A stretch of 62,934 bases of DNA from a virus. Positions 51,260 to 58,869 of the stretch are shown one piece after another (the first letter of the stretch is position 1; each line of letters starts with the position of its first letter). A model generated the notes under the pieces. That model was not told where the DNA came from and did no database searches. It worked only from the letters and a program-made list of their open reading frames with translations. The position numbers and the translations under genes are program-made. The DNA is taken from positions 1 to 62,934 of the IMG/VR virus record IMGVR_UViG_3300037189_005381, one strand, 5' to 3'.

Positions 51260-52534
51260 TTATTTATAATGTGCGTACTGACCGAATGGAGATTTTATAT
51301 CTTCCGAACCGTGAATAATGAACAATGTATCACAGTAGTCTTCATCTCCCCAGCTTCCGCAGGGATATCCGTCAGTAAACATTACAAATTTCTTAGGTTC
51401 AATTCCTTGATCTTTCATGAAGTTATAATTGCAGTCAAAGTCAGTACCGCCACCGCCCTTAATTTCATAAGAGTCTAAATCTTGGCCGTTATCGGCACTA
51501 AATTTGGCATAGTTATATACTTCTGTATCAAAGCACCAAAGTTGGATATTATAGTCTACATATTCGTCCATAATTCCTTTAACTTCACTTAAGAAGTCTT
51601 TGGCTTGTGCATCACCAATTGAACCAGACATATCAATACCAATACAGATATCAATAGTTTCATCATTAAGCATACCTGGCAAAACCGCCCCAGTATGCCA
51701 TCCTTTTCGACTTGGACGCATAAAGCTATAATTGCTACGAAGAATACTTTGAATATTCATACGCAACAATTGACGCCAATCCATTTTTGGCTCTGTAAGG
51801 TCTTTAAGGAGTCTCTGGACACCCACTGGGACTCGACCAGCGCCAGCTGCCTGTGCGGCGGCAACCATTGCTTCTTTTAATTCATCTCGAATTTTTTTCA
51901 GTTCTTCTTTGCTATATTTAGGAGCACCTTTTCCATCCTTATCGCCATTACTTTCGCCATCTCTAGGATCACCGTCTTCGTCCCAATCCATATGTTCGTC
52001 AAGTAACTCGCCCAACTGCTTAAGGAGTTCTTCAGCACTCATAAATTTGACATTCTTCATCAAGTCGTCATAAATTTCTTCAGAGCTCTTACCTCGATAT
52101 TTTGAGTCATAACAAATTTTTACTTGATCAATTTTCTCACCAATGCGTTCGTCAATCAAAATTTGATTAACAGCAAAGTCACAAGCATAGTTAAAAAACT
52201 TTGGATCTCTATCTAAACGACGTGTTAGGTGGTCAAACACATTATGTAGTGTTTCGTGACCAAAAAGGAATTCACATTGTTTTGCACTCAGTGATTTAAT
52301 AAAGTCAATATTGTAATAAAAATTACGACCATCAGTTGCGGCAGTAGGACACCAATCGCTAGCATCAATTAGTTGCAGGCGTGTTGCTAAATTACCAAAA
52401 AATGGTTGTCGTAGTAAAAGTCCAACTCTAGCGGTAATAAGTTTTTCTACAGCATCATTTTTCTCTTTTGTGCTGTGTTCTCGCTTTTCGAAAACTTTTT
52501 TATTGTTTTCGTCTTTCATAATAGTTGAGGACAT
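51260..52534 (-). CDS. VWA-domain protein with HExxH-like motif, MoxR partner
   Basis: A 424-residue protein from ATG 52534, which lies six bases after AGAAAGG; a TTG at 52552 would lie within a few bases of the likely transcript start and is rejected. The N-terminal half carries FLFGHETLHNVFDH (His-Glu-x-x-His, about residues 93-97), a metallopeptidase-like motif. After an acidic linker, a C-terminal von Willebrand A domain shows the MIDAS motif DMSGS (about residue 300). This layout matches the VWA partners of MoxR ATPases, encoded just upstream. Such pairs act as chaperones or metal-insertion machines; the phage target is unknown. Confidence 0.85.
   Translation of the reverse strand: MSSTIMKDENNKKVFEKREHSTKEKNDAVEKLITARVGLLLRQPFFGNLATRLQLIDASDWCPTAATDGRNFYYNIDFIKSLSAKQCEFLFGHETLHNVFDHLTRRLDRDPKFFNYACDFAVNQILIDERIGEKIDQVKICYDSKYRGKSSEEIYDDLMKNVKFMSAEELLKQLGELLDEHMDWDEDGDPRDGESNGDKDGKGAPKYSKEELKKIRDELKEAMVAAAQAAGAGRVPVGVQRLLKDLTEPKMDWRQLLRMNIQSILRSNYSFMRPSRKGWHTGAVLPGMLNDETIDICIGIDMSGSIGDAQAKDFLSEVKGIMDEYVDYNIQLWCFDTEVYNYAKFSADNGQDLDSYEIKGGGGTDFDCNYNFMKDQGIEPKKFVMFTDGYPCGSWGDEDYCDTLFIIHGSEDIKSPFGQYAHYK
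51261..51268 (-). promoter_or_regulatory. Perfect late promoter embedded in the VWA gene stop
   Basis: Minus strand TATAAATA, formed by the last two codons and stop of the VWA gene (TAT AAA TAA). It would drive the small genes, DHFR and ThyA late in infection. Confidence 0.65.
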
Positions 52535-52563
52535 ATACAACCTTTCTTTCAATTATATAGCAT

Positions 52564-52592
52564 ATTATAGCACGAATCTTGTTAAAAGTCTA
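52564..52592 (-). promoter_or_regulatory. Sigma70-like promoter for the VWA gene
   Basis: Minus strand TAGACT (52587-52592), 17 bases, TATAAT (52564-52569). The -10 is perfect, the -35 is 4 of 6. The start near 52557 leaves AGAAAGG before ATG 52534. Confidence 0.6.
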
Positions 52593-52636
52593 TAAAAGAA
52601 AGGGCATTTAAGCCCCTTCTTTGTTATTTTTTGCAC

Positions 52637-53722
52637 TTATTTTTCAAGGGCAGTAATAACGTACTTGCCAAATCGATCATGGAACTCATCAAAGTTCTTC
52701 ATTTCAGCAGGATCAAAAGGCAGTTGGAAGTTGGTAAGAGCAGTCTTTGCGCCCATAACAACAATTTCTGTTGGGAAATTGTCCATCATAAAACGGAAGA
52801 AATTGTCTGCCATGCCATCCCAATCTTTAGCTTTCTTGTTATGACGCTCGTCAAGCTCATAGCACATGCCAATGGTCAAAGAATACATTGCTGAAATTTC
52901 TTTAATTTTCAACTCTTTTACTTTACCATCAAGGATTTCTGATGGATTAGGCAACTGACCAGAAATTTTACGGTGTGCCATAAACTTAACAGCAAGACCT
53001 TCACCAACAGCACCTGCAACCAAGTCAGTAATAGTACCGTCATCAGTGTCTTCGTCTTCAAGAAGCTCACTAACAAAAGACCAGCTACGTGGTGTAGCAA
53101 ATGCACGACTTGCGGATTTAGGATCAAAGTCATACAAGTCTTGTTTTGCATAGTTTAGATAACCAGCAACGTCTTTGTGTACTTTATTTGAAGTAGCCCA
53201 CTGATTCCAGTCATCAAAGTCTACACGCAATTCCAAGTGAACAAAACGATTTGCCAACGGGGCTGGCATACGATATGTAACACCTTTATCAGTTTCACGG
53301 TTACCTGCGGCAACAATGCTAACACCTTCTGGAAGTACATAAGTACCTACACGGCGATTCAAAATCAACTGATAAGCCGCAGCCTGTACGCTTGGCGGAG
53401 CCGCATTAAGCTCGTCCAAAAACAAAATAGCAGTGCTATTTTTATCACTAGGCAACTCTGCGGGAGGAGCCCAGCTCATTGTGTTTTCTGTAGCATTGTA
53501 ATAAGGGATACCTTTGATATCAGTAGGCTCCCAAAGAGGAAGTCGAACGTCAATCACCTCACGACCATCTTCGGCTGCAATTTGTCGAACAATGTCGGAT
53601 TTGCCAATACCAGGCGCTCCCCACATAAAAATTGGACGCTTTTTAGACACACACTTGCGTAGTGACTTTTTAGCCTCGTTAGGGGTGACTGTACGATTTG
53701 CACTAATTTCGCTCTTTGCCAT
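52637..53722 (-). CDS. MoxR-family AAA+ ATPase
   Basis: A 361-residue AAA+ ATPase. Walker A is GAPGIGKS (residues 35-42), Walker B ILFLDELNAA (about 97-106), sensor 1 region IVAAGNRETD and the arginine-finger region MPAPLANRFVHLEL follow. MoxR ATPases work with VWA proteins like the one encoded 102 bases downstream. The pair is widespread in marine T4-like phages. AAAGGTAAC precedes the ATG. A good sigma70 promoter lies 45 bases upstream, so it is probably early. Confidence 0.92.
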   Translation of the reverse strand: MAKSEISANRTVTPNEAKKSLRKCVSKKRPIFMWGAPGIGKSDIVRQIAAEDGREVIDVRLPLWEPTDIKGIPYYNATENTMSWAPPAELPSDKNSTAILFLDELNAAPPSVQAAAYQLILNRRVGTYVLPEGVSIVAAGNRETDKGVTYRMPAPLANRFVHLELRVDFDDWNQWATSNKVHKDVAGYLNYAKQDLYDFDPKSASRAFATPRSWSFVSELLEDEDTDDGTITDLVAGAVGEGLAVKFMAHRKISGQLPNPSEILDGKVKELKIKEISAMYSLTIGMCYELDERHNKKAKDWDGMADNFFRFMMDNFPTEIVVMGAKTALTNFQLPFDPAEMKNFDEFHDRFGKYVITALEK

Positions 53723-53766
53723 TTGTTACCTTTCTAAAAACAGAATTAAATGTTTACTGTCTTTAT

Positions 53767-53795
53767 ATTGTAATGCCATTAGGACAAAAAGTCAA
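53767..53795 (-). promoter_or_regulatory. Sigma70 promoter for the MoxR gene
   Basis: Minus strand TTGACT (53790-53795), 17 bases, TACAAT (53767-53772), each box one base off consensus. It directly abuts the stop of the upstream gene at 53796. Confidence 0.75.
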
Positions 53796-54188
53796 CTACT
53801 TCTGCAAGTTTCTTTGTCGTGTTGCTCGTTTTGCTCTTCCAAATTTGGTAAGATCACCATCAAACAGCACCAATTGTAGTGCAGTTTTTTCATGGGTTAC
53901 CAAAATTTCTTCGTTGGTTAGATAGTATGGGCAATCAATAAATCTATCCAAATCAATAATCATTTTGTTAGTAATCACTAACCCAATTGGAAATCTAATT
54001 TGGTAAAATTTTATTTCAGCGTTGGTATTAAAGTATTTGTAACCACTGTCTGATAAACGAAATCTTCTATCTTCAGCAGAACGCCAGTTTACCCACCATG
54101 CCCTGTATAGCATGTTAAAACTTTTTGGGTCACTACTATATTTTTCGTCGTTTGAAATTAATGCTTTGGTAATGTTAGTCTTGTTCAT
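53796..54188 (-). CDS. Hypothetical protein, 130 residues
   Basis: Starts at ATG 54188 (MNKTNITKALIS), or at GTG 54200 with four more residues; both overlap the preceding gene. Visible features are aromatic stretches FNMLYRAWWVNWRSAEDRRF and IKFYQIRFPIGLVITNKMII, and a basic end (FGRAKRATRQRNLQK). No family is recognised. It is the last gene before the MoxR promoter. Confidence 0.65.
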   Translation of the reverse strand: MNKTNITKALISNDEKYSSDPKSFNMLYRAWWVNWRSAEDRRFRLSDSGYKYFNTNAEIKFYQIRFPIGLVITNKMIIDLDRFIDCPYYLTNEEILVTHEKTALQLVLFDGDLTKFGRAKRATRQRNLQK

Positions 54189-54468
54189 TAACTGGTTCAC
54201 CAGTTGTTAATTTATACACACAAAAATCTTTGCATTCAAACATCTTATTCAATTTGTTAGAAAGATTGTGTGCATGACCAGGATTACTAAAACTTACTTT
54301 TTTATATTTAGGTCCAGGATAACTACTAACCAAACTAGTGGTTTTTAAGTTGACTGGTTGACCCTTATAAAAAACTGCCCAAATGGCATCACTCTCTAAA
54401 ACTTGCTCAGTTTTATAGTTCTTTTTGTTAGTACTTTCCAACAGTATTTTTGGCTTTGGTCTACTCAT
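54175..54468 (-). CDS. Conserved hypothetical protein, 97 residues
   Basis: A basic small protein (MSRPKPKILLESTNKKNYKT) with ESDAIWAVFYKGQPVNLKTT, SSYPGPKYKKVSFSNPGHAH and FCVYKLTTGEPV. The pattern is familiar from marine T4-like phages but no function is known. Its start lies just after an 11-bp inverted repeat whose loop holds the ribosome site GAGG, suggesting translational control. Confidence 0.8.
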   Translation of the reverse strand: MSRPKPKILLESTNKKNYKTEQVLESDAIWAVFYKGQPVNLKTTSLVSSYPGPKYKKVSFSNPGHAHNLSNKLNKMFECKDFCVYKLTTGEPVNEQD

Positions 54469-54500
54469 AAACTACGTATCCTCGTTTATATACGTAGTTT
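54469..54500 (-). promoter_or_regulatory. RBS hairpin: 11-bp perfect inverted repeat abutting a start codon
   Basis: Minus strand AAACTACGTAT, loop ATAAACGAGG, ATACGTAGTTT, then ATG directly. GAGG, the only ribosome site, sits at the end of the loop, and forming the stem would bring it close to the start codon. It could be a translational switch or protein site. A late-like AATAAATA lies just upstream. Confidence 0.6.
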
Positions 54501-54505
54501 ATTTA

Positions 54506-54727
54506 TTAAAAAGTACCACCATCCATAGACACTGAAATTACCCCGTCATCGCTTGTTTTGACTGCTTTATCGAGGTTACCAACTGCTCTTGCTAGTACCA
54601 ATGTAAGATTTTCTACTAATATCTGCGCTTCTTTAATATCTAGAACAATTTGTTTTTGATTTGTCTTTTTAGCGGCAAATACCTTATTAGCAAAATCTTC
54701 AATTATATAATTATTAATTTCGTTCAC
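54506..54727 (-). CDS. Hypothetical small protein, 73 residues
   Basis: The most likely start is GTG 54727, six bases after AAAGG; a TTG at 54748 lies ahead of that site. The protein is helical (NEINNYIIEDFANKVFAAKK; EAQILVENLTLVLARAVGNL) with an acidic end VSMDGGTF. It overlaps the upstream gene by 14 bases. Function unknown. Confidence 0.65.
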   Translation of the reverse strand: MNEINNYIIEDFANKVFAAKKTNQKQIVLDIKEAQILVENLTLVLARAVGNLDKAVKTSDDGVISVSMDGGTF

Positions 54728-55187
54728 GATGTGCCTTTGAAAGTTCAAGTCTTACTTCTGCATCTGTATGAAAAGGACCACGATAAGGATATCTTTCCAA
54801 AGTGATTAATTTAGGGCAATGACTTTTAACCCATCCCTTTGGAAACTTAATCAAGTAATGTCCGGCACAGTGCTTACTAATGCTTTTTGCACTCTTTGTA
54901 TAAATTGGAAGTTTGCGTTGTACATCATACAAAGGGTTATGCGGAAATGTTTTAGTTTCATAACCATAAACATCTTTTGTTTTGCTTGCCTTAACAGAGT
55001 ATGGAGTTTCAATAATTAAGTCCATTGCCGCTTCAACTTCTTTTAAGTCATGGAATTCAATTTTAGTACCATTAGCAAAAAATACATAGCCTGATTTTTC
55101 TTTGCTCAAAGTTCCTAATTTTACTCCATTAGTTTCTACTATCCATTCTTTATTTGGAATTAAAGGTTTAGCACATGGTAATGTCAT
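54714..55187 (-). CDS. Hypothetical protein, 157 residues
   Basis: Beta-rich N-terminal part (WIVETNGVKLGTLSKEKSGY; VFFANGTKIEFHDLKEVEAA) and a basic C-terminal part with AGHYLIKFPKGWVKSHCPKL and ITLERYPYRGPFHTDAEV. No family is recognised. AAAGGGA precedes the ATG. It lies between the exonuclease and small genes in one leftward unit. Confidence 0.72.
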   Translation of the reverse strand: MTLPCAKPLIPNKEWIVETNGVKLGTLSKEKSGYVFFANGTKIEFHDLKEVEAAMDLIIETPYSVKASKTKDVYGYETKTFPHNPLYDVQRKLPIYTKSAKSISKHCAGHYLIKFPKGWVKSHCPKLITLERYPYRGPFHTDAEVRLELSKAHRERN

Positions 55188-55201
55188 ATAATCCCTTTCT
55201 T

Positions 55202-56185
55202 TTATTTTTGGTATCTAGCATTAAAAGCGTCAGCATAAGTTTGAATGTTTTCACTAATTTTGGTAAGTTCATAACTAGCACAAAATTTTAACATTTTTAC
55301 TCCTACTTGACCTACTTCTTTTGAAACAGCATTAGTTTTAATTGTTTCATCAATTATTTGTCTAATAGCTTCAGGTTGTGCAGACAAATCACAAAGTAGT
55401 CTATTACGTTGATAATCGTCTAATACCCTGTGTTCTACGCCTTCATGATCCACCCACTTTTGGAGCATCAGATTGTTCCAAGCATACCCTTTAGTAGTAC
55501 GATCTTCAAATGCTTCAATAAGTCCTACTTTGCTTTTTGTTCCTTTAGTTCGCACACCAGGATATGCTGAAAAGATATTATCACTTGTATCGCCACGCAT
55601 ACATTTTTCAAACAACAACCATTCTGGATTAGGAGCAGGTTTTTCTTCCCCAGTTTTTTTATCTTTTACTCTTTTGCCTTTTGAATCAAAATAGCCTTCG
55701 TGTGTAGTTGTTACTTCACTCACACCATTATACTGTTTTACATTAGGGGCAATTAATTGTGCAAAATCGCCATCTGTTGAAATGATAACATGATTATCAT
55801 TTGGATGTGCTTGAATAAAGCCTGCAATTAAATCATCAGCTTCTAGTTGAGAATTTTGCAAAACTGTACAGTTTGTTTTTTCAGTAACAAATTGTTTAAA
55901 CTGATCAAAGGTCTCCCAAAAGACTCTTTCTTCTTCTGCTTCTTTTTCGTTATGTGCGGCTCTAGCATCAGACCTATTTCGTTTGTATGGACCGTAGTGA
56001 TCTTTACGCCACGAGCGACCCTCGAGGCAGAAGATAACATGACTGCCGTTAAAGTCGTTCCATGCCTTTCTAACGCTATTAAAAGTAACATGAAGACTCA
56101 TTCCAATCTTAGTTTCAAGATCACCTTTAATTGCATGCCTTGCACGAAAAAACGTGTTTGCAGTATCTACGAGTATATATGACAT
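55202..56185 (-). CDS. rnh: 5'-3' exonuclease / RNase H (flap nuclease family)
   Basis: A 327-residue nuclease of the T4 RNase H / FEN-1 family, which removes RNA primers and flaps in lagging-strand synthesis. Metal-binding acidic residues are in YILVDTAN (D7), QLEADDLIAGF (about 113-123) and ISTDGDFAQL (about 136-145), and the helix-three-turn region is MRGDTSDNIFSAYPGVRTKG (about 193-212). T4 RNase H is 305 residues. It begins one base after the preceding stop. Confidence 0.92.
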   Translation of the reverse strand: MSYILVDTANTFFRARHAIKGDLETKIGMSLHVTFNSVRKAWNDFNGSHVIFCLEGRSWRKDHYGPYKRNRSDARAAHNEKEAEEERVFWETFDQFKQFVTEKTNCTVLQNSQLEADDLIAGFIQAHPNDNHVIISTDGDFAQLIAPNVKQYNGVSEVTTTHEGYFDSKGKRVKDKKTGEEKPAPNPEWLLFEKCMRGDTSDNIFSAYPGVRTKGTKSKVGLIEAFEDRTTKGYAWNNLMLQKWVDHEGVEHRVLDDYQRNRLLCDLSAQPEAIRQIIDETIKTNAVSKEVGQVGVKMLKFCASYELTKISENIQTYADAFNARYQK

Positions 56186-56635
56186 TTAACTTACTTCCGA
56201 TTTGCCGTTGCCTAAATTGTTTATATTGATGTAACCACTTCCCCGACGTTCCATGTTCACACCTTCTTCACTGCCAATGTTCCTACACAAATTTTGGAAC
56301 CAAACATCAACAATACTTTCCTCAGTTGGGCCATCATAACCATGACCCTTTAATTGTACTATAAAGTACTCGTTCCAGTCAAGCTCAAAAAATCCGTTAG
56401 ATGGATTATCAGGATTAACGTGTGTTTCTAATACAGCTACCCAAGGTTCTTTTCTTTTAGTAGCTTCTGCTTTGGAAGTATATTGCTTAGTTTCTTTTTT
56501 AGCTCTTGGTTTTGCCGCAGGCTTTTCTTTGTAAGATTTAGCAATATCTTTATCTTCAGCCGCCGCTGTTCTTTTTCTAGGCACAGTTTTTTTAACTGGC
56601 TCTTCCTTTTTTACTGTTGTTTTTCTAGTTACCAT
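56186..56635 (-). CDS. Conserved hypothetical protein with basic tail, 149 residues
   Basis: ATG 56635 follows GGGGGA by seven bases; an in-frame TTG at 56659 lies inside queE and is rejected. The first 65 residues are extremely Lys/Arg/Ala-rich and look disordered (TRKTTVKKEEPVKKTVPRKR). The C-terminal domain has PWVAVLETHVNPDNPSNGFF, ELDWNEYFIVQLKGHGYDGP and WFQNLCRNIG. The tail suggests nucleic acid binding. Similar proteins lie near the RNase H gene in marine T4-like phages. It starts one base after the queE stop. Confidence 0.78.
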   Translation of the reverse strand: MVTRKTTVKKEEPVKKTVPRKRTAAAEDKDIAKSYKEKPAAKPRAKKETKQYTSKAEATKRKEPWVAVLETHVNPDNPSNGFFELDWNEYFIVQLKGHGYDGPTEESIVDVWFQNLCRNIGSEEGVNMERRGSGYININNLGNGKSEVS

Positions 56636-56636
56636 A

Positions 56637-57542
56637 TTAAGTCCCCCATGCATTACCAAACAAGTCTACGTGCAATCTTGGACTAAATCTAAAACCTTTT
56701 TGTAAACATAGTTCTGCAACTTGACGTGCAGTTTTAGCTTGTCCTTCTTGCGTAGCACCACAAGGCATCAAATAAACATCACAAAAAATTTCTTTTTCTT
56801 TATACAGTTCAATGGCCTTTTCAACTTCTAAAACATCTTGTTCATCAGTTACAACAAATTTAAAATAAAAGTTCCTACCAGGTAATCCATAGTATTGAGC
56901 CGCTACTTCTGGCTTAATTGCTTCGTCCCATGCCTCTCCAGAACTAGTCAATTTAGGACTGCAACTCCAAGTAAACTTAACAAAGTAATTTGGATCTCGA
57001 GTAGGACCAAAACCAAGATCCAGCATCATTTGGATAAATTCTTGTTTTAGTTCATGTGTTGTATTTGTTTCAAATGTTACATTTTTAATGTCTTTAAATT
57101 GCGGTTGTTTTAATAAAGCCGCCAATTGCTTTTGCCACATTAAAGGCTCACCGCCAGTAATAACAAGATGTACATCCTGACCGTTATCACATGTCCATTT
57201 TCCTTCTGGAGTCATTGCAGTTAGCTTGTCAGCAATAACATCTACGGTATCCCAAGTAGCCAAGTGTTTATATTTTGCACTCCAGCTGGCACTAGTATCG
57301 CACCCAATATTACTAACTGGCAGTTCTTCAAAACTCTTATATGCTTCTGGATGATCAGGATTGGCTCTAGGATCATTGTTGTGTGGCATTTGTTCAATAG
57401 GTATAAAGTTACCTCTTTCTTGTCCAAAACCGCGACATTCAAAGTTGCAACCAAACGTTCTAAAGAAAACACTGGGCACTCCTACAAAGCGACCTTCGCC
57501 TTGTACGCTATAAAACATTTCACTGTATCTAATTTTTTCCAT
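56637..57542 (-). CDS. queE: QueE-like radical SAM enzyme (7-carboxy-7-deazaguanine synthase)
   Basis: A 301-residue protein starting at ATG 57542, just downstream of a consensus promoter; in-frame ATGs further up lie at or before the transcript start. The N-terminus EMFYSVQGEGRFVGVPSVFF and FRTFGCNFEC match QueE. The iron-sulfur cysteines appear as C32, C36 and, after a 44-residue insert, C81 in NIGCDTSASW, a split version of the usual cluster motif. VHLVITGGEPLMW is the SAM-binding GGEP. QueE makes CDG on the way to preQ0, used for tRNA queuosine or for 7-deazaguanine in phage DNA. FolE, which makes the first precursor, is also in the window. Confidence 0.85.
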   Translation of the reverse strand: MEKIRYSEMFYSVQGEGRFVGVPSVFFRTFGCNFECRGFGQERGNFIPIEQMPHNNDPRANPDHPEAYKSFEELPVSNIGCDTSASWSAKYKHLATWDTVDVIADKLTAMTPEGKWTCDNGQDVHLVITGGEPLMWQKQLAALLKQPQFKDIKNVTFETNTTHELKQEFIQMMLDLGFGPTRDPNYFVKFTWSCSPKLTSSGEAWDEAIKPEVAAQYYGLPGRNFYFKFVVTDEQDVLEVEKAIELYKEKEIFCDVYLMPCGATQEGQAKTARQVAELCLQKGFRFSPRLHVDLFGNAWGT

Positions 57543-57564
57543 ATGTGATTCCAATTTATACTTC

Positions 57565-57593
57565 ATTATACTATTATTTAGGTTGTTTGTCAA
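57565..57593 (-). promoter_or_regulatory. Perfect sigma70 promoter for queE, with CCTAAATAAT spacer motif
   Basis: Minus strand TTGACA (57588-57593), 17 bases, TATAAT (57565-57570), exact consensus. The spacer contains CCTAAATAAT, also found in the folE promoter, and it includes a late-like TAAATA. It lies across the 3' end of the upstream gene. Confidence 0.85.
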
Positions 57594-57792
57594 ACAATTC
57601 TAACTGTTTTTTACGACATTCTTGTTTTGCCCAAATTGGAATATCTGGACTTATTTCTGATAGTCTACAATCAATTTTGATTACATCGCCTTTTTTTGGA
57701 ATACTGTAATATATTGATGCAAACATCGCAATAATAGCAATAAAGGCAAATAATGATATTTTTACAATCTCTCGCTTAGTAATATCCGACAT
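57574..57792 (-). CDS. Small single-span membrane protein, 72 residues
   Basis: A short charged N-terminus (MSDITKREIVK) is followed by one clear membrane segment, ISLFAFIAIIAMFASIYYSI (residues 12-31), then a polar tail with two cysteines (DCRLSEISPDIPIWAKQECR). No cleavage site is evident, so it should be an anchored inner-membrane protein with the tail probably outside. Function unknown. It overlaps the upstream gene by 31 bases, and its end carries the queE promoter. Confidence 0.75.
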   Translation of the reverse strand: MSDITKREIVKISLFAFIAIIAMFASIYYSIPKKGDVIKIDCRLSEISPDIPIWAKQECRKKQLELFDKQPK

Positions 57793-57962
57793 AGGTCTGC
57801 ATCCTTTACATTATTAAAAATGAAAAACATGGCATCTTCTTTAGGGTGACTTGTATATCGATCTCCAGGTAACCCAAACACTTCTAATACCATAGCACAG
57901 GTTTCATTCCACCAAAAGCCATTTTGATTGTCCCAATCAATTTTTACGGTAGCATCACTCAT
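57762..57962 (-). CDS. Hypothetical small protein, 66 residues
   Basis: ATG 57962 (MSDATVKIDWDNQNGFWWNE) overlaps the preceding stop by eight bases; a GTG at 57974 is an alternative. The protein holds FGLPGDRYTSHPKEDAMFFI and ends LLSERL. No family is recognised. Tight overlaps on both sides support it being real. Confidence 0.7.
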   Translation of the reverse strand: MSDATVKIDWDNQNGFWWNETCAMVLEVFGLPGDRYTSHPKEDAMFFIFNNVKDADLCRILLSERL

Positions 57963-58473
57963 CTTTTTTGTCACTAAATGGCCAAGCAGTAGGTTGATAT
58001 TTTTCCATACCTATGTCTTCTTTAATGACTTCGTTATAAGCATCTTCATCAACAAGGTCAATTTTTACTGGACCATAAATTAAAACCCCGTCATCTTCAA
58101 CTTGCCAATTATGATCACCGTCAAATATCCAAGAAGTACCCCAACGTCCATCATCATCTTCTAAGTCACCACGACATCGTTTTTCAATTTCTTCTTTTTC
58201 ATCGTCGGTAAACTCGCCTTGAAATTCAACATATACAGAACACAAATCGTCAAGCTCACAACCCCAACCAATATTAGTGCTACAATATATAGAATTTACT
58301 CCGTTACCGTAGTCTAATACAGGATCATCTAGCTCACGAAAACCTTGACCCCAACGATACCACTCACTAACAATAAATCCTCTAATATCGCCATTAGGTA
58401 ATGTTTCATAAACATCAACGTAAAATTCAATGTTTTTCTTTTCTAAAGGAGTTATTCGAAATAATTGAGCCAT
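57955..58473 (-). CDS. Conserved acidic hypothetical protein, 172 residues
   Basis: ATG 58473 (MAQLFRITPLEKKNIEFYVD) lies one base after the preceding stop; a longer frame to 58503 would overlap that gene. The protein is acidic with several Trp (IVSEWYRWGQGFRELDDP; CSTNIGWGCELDDLCSVYVE; WGTSWIFDGDHNWQVEDD). The pattern recurs in marine T4-like phages. No domain is known to me. Confidence 0.78.
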   Translation of the reverse strand: MAQLFRITPLEKKNIEFYVDVYETLPNGDIRGFIVSEWYRWGQGFRELDDPVLDYGNGVNSIYCSTNIGWGCELDDLCSVYVEFQGEFTDDEKEEIEKRCRGDLEDDDGRWGTSWIFDGDHNWQVEDDGVLIYGPVKIDLVDEDAYNEVIKEDIGMEKYQPTAWPFSDKKDE

Positions 58474-58474
58474 G

Positions 58475-58663
58475 TCAGTGTTTATGACCGCAATCGCAGT
58501 CACCTTTTGTAAAAAAGTTTTTGATAGATTTAAACAAGTTTATGTATCTTGTGTAATAAGGGCTAGCCAATATTTGCGAAGACATTGAGGCATGATGTGG
58601 ACATCTTCCTTGCCTATAATCACACGTTGTACTATATTCGTTACCACAAGTTTGACACTTCAT
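58475..58663 (-). CDS. Small Cys-rich, probably zinc-binding protein, 62 residues
   Basis: An N-terminal zinc-ribbon-like segment, CQTCGN ... CDYRQGRCPHH, has Cys and His spaced to bind a metal ion, and the C-terminus adds CDCGHKH. The centre is aromatic/helical (YYTRYINLFKSIKNFF). AGGATTAATT precedes the ATG. A regulatory or binding role is possible; function unknown. Confidence 0.7.
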   Translation of the reverse strand: MKCQTCGNEYSTTCDYRQGRCPHHASMSSQILASPYYTRYINLFKSIKNFFTKGDCDCGHKH

Positions 58664-58665
58664 AA

Positions 58666-58869
58666 TTAATCCTTAAAGTATTTTTCCATTACTTCTAGTT
58701 TATCCATGTACTCTGCAATTTGCGCAACTTCTTTTTCAATAGCATCCATTAGATCGGTGTGATCATGAATAGCCATTGGGTTTGCTAACATAATATCTAC
58801 ATTCATTTTGTGCTTACGAATGTGTGCTTCAAAGTGTTGTTCTAGTGTTTCAACGATTTGATTTTTCAT
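58666..58869 (-). CDS. Hypothetical small helical protein, 67 residues
   Basis: A helical, His- and Met-rich protein (VETLEQHFEAHIRKHKMNVD; DLMDAIEKEVAQIAEYMDKL). Its ATG shares four bases with the HIT gene stop. It precedes the Cys-rich gene by two bases. Not recognised; likely coiled coil. Confidence 0.72.
   Translation of the reverse strand: MKNQIVETLEQHFEAHIRKHKMNVDIMLANPMAIHDHTDLMDAIEKEVAQIAEYMDKLEVMEKYFKD

Noticed and set aside
52535-52552. TTG start for the VWA protein
   Set aside because: It lies within a few bases of the predicted transcript start and before the AGAAAGG site that serves ATG 52534.
56636-56659. TTG start extending the basic-tail protein
   Set aside because: It lies inside the queE coding end, while ATG 56635 has a strong GGGGGA site.
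57543-57593. Upstream ATG starts for queE
   Set aside because: They overlap the consensus promoter and precede the expected transcript start; similarity to QueE begins after ATG 57542.
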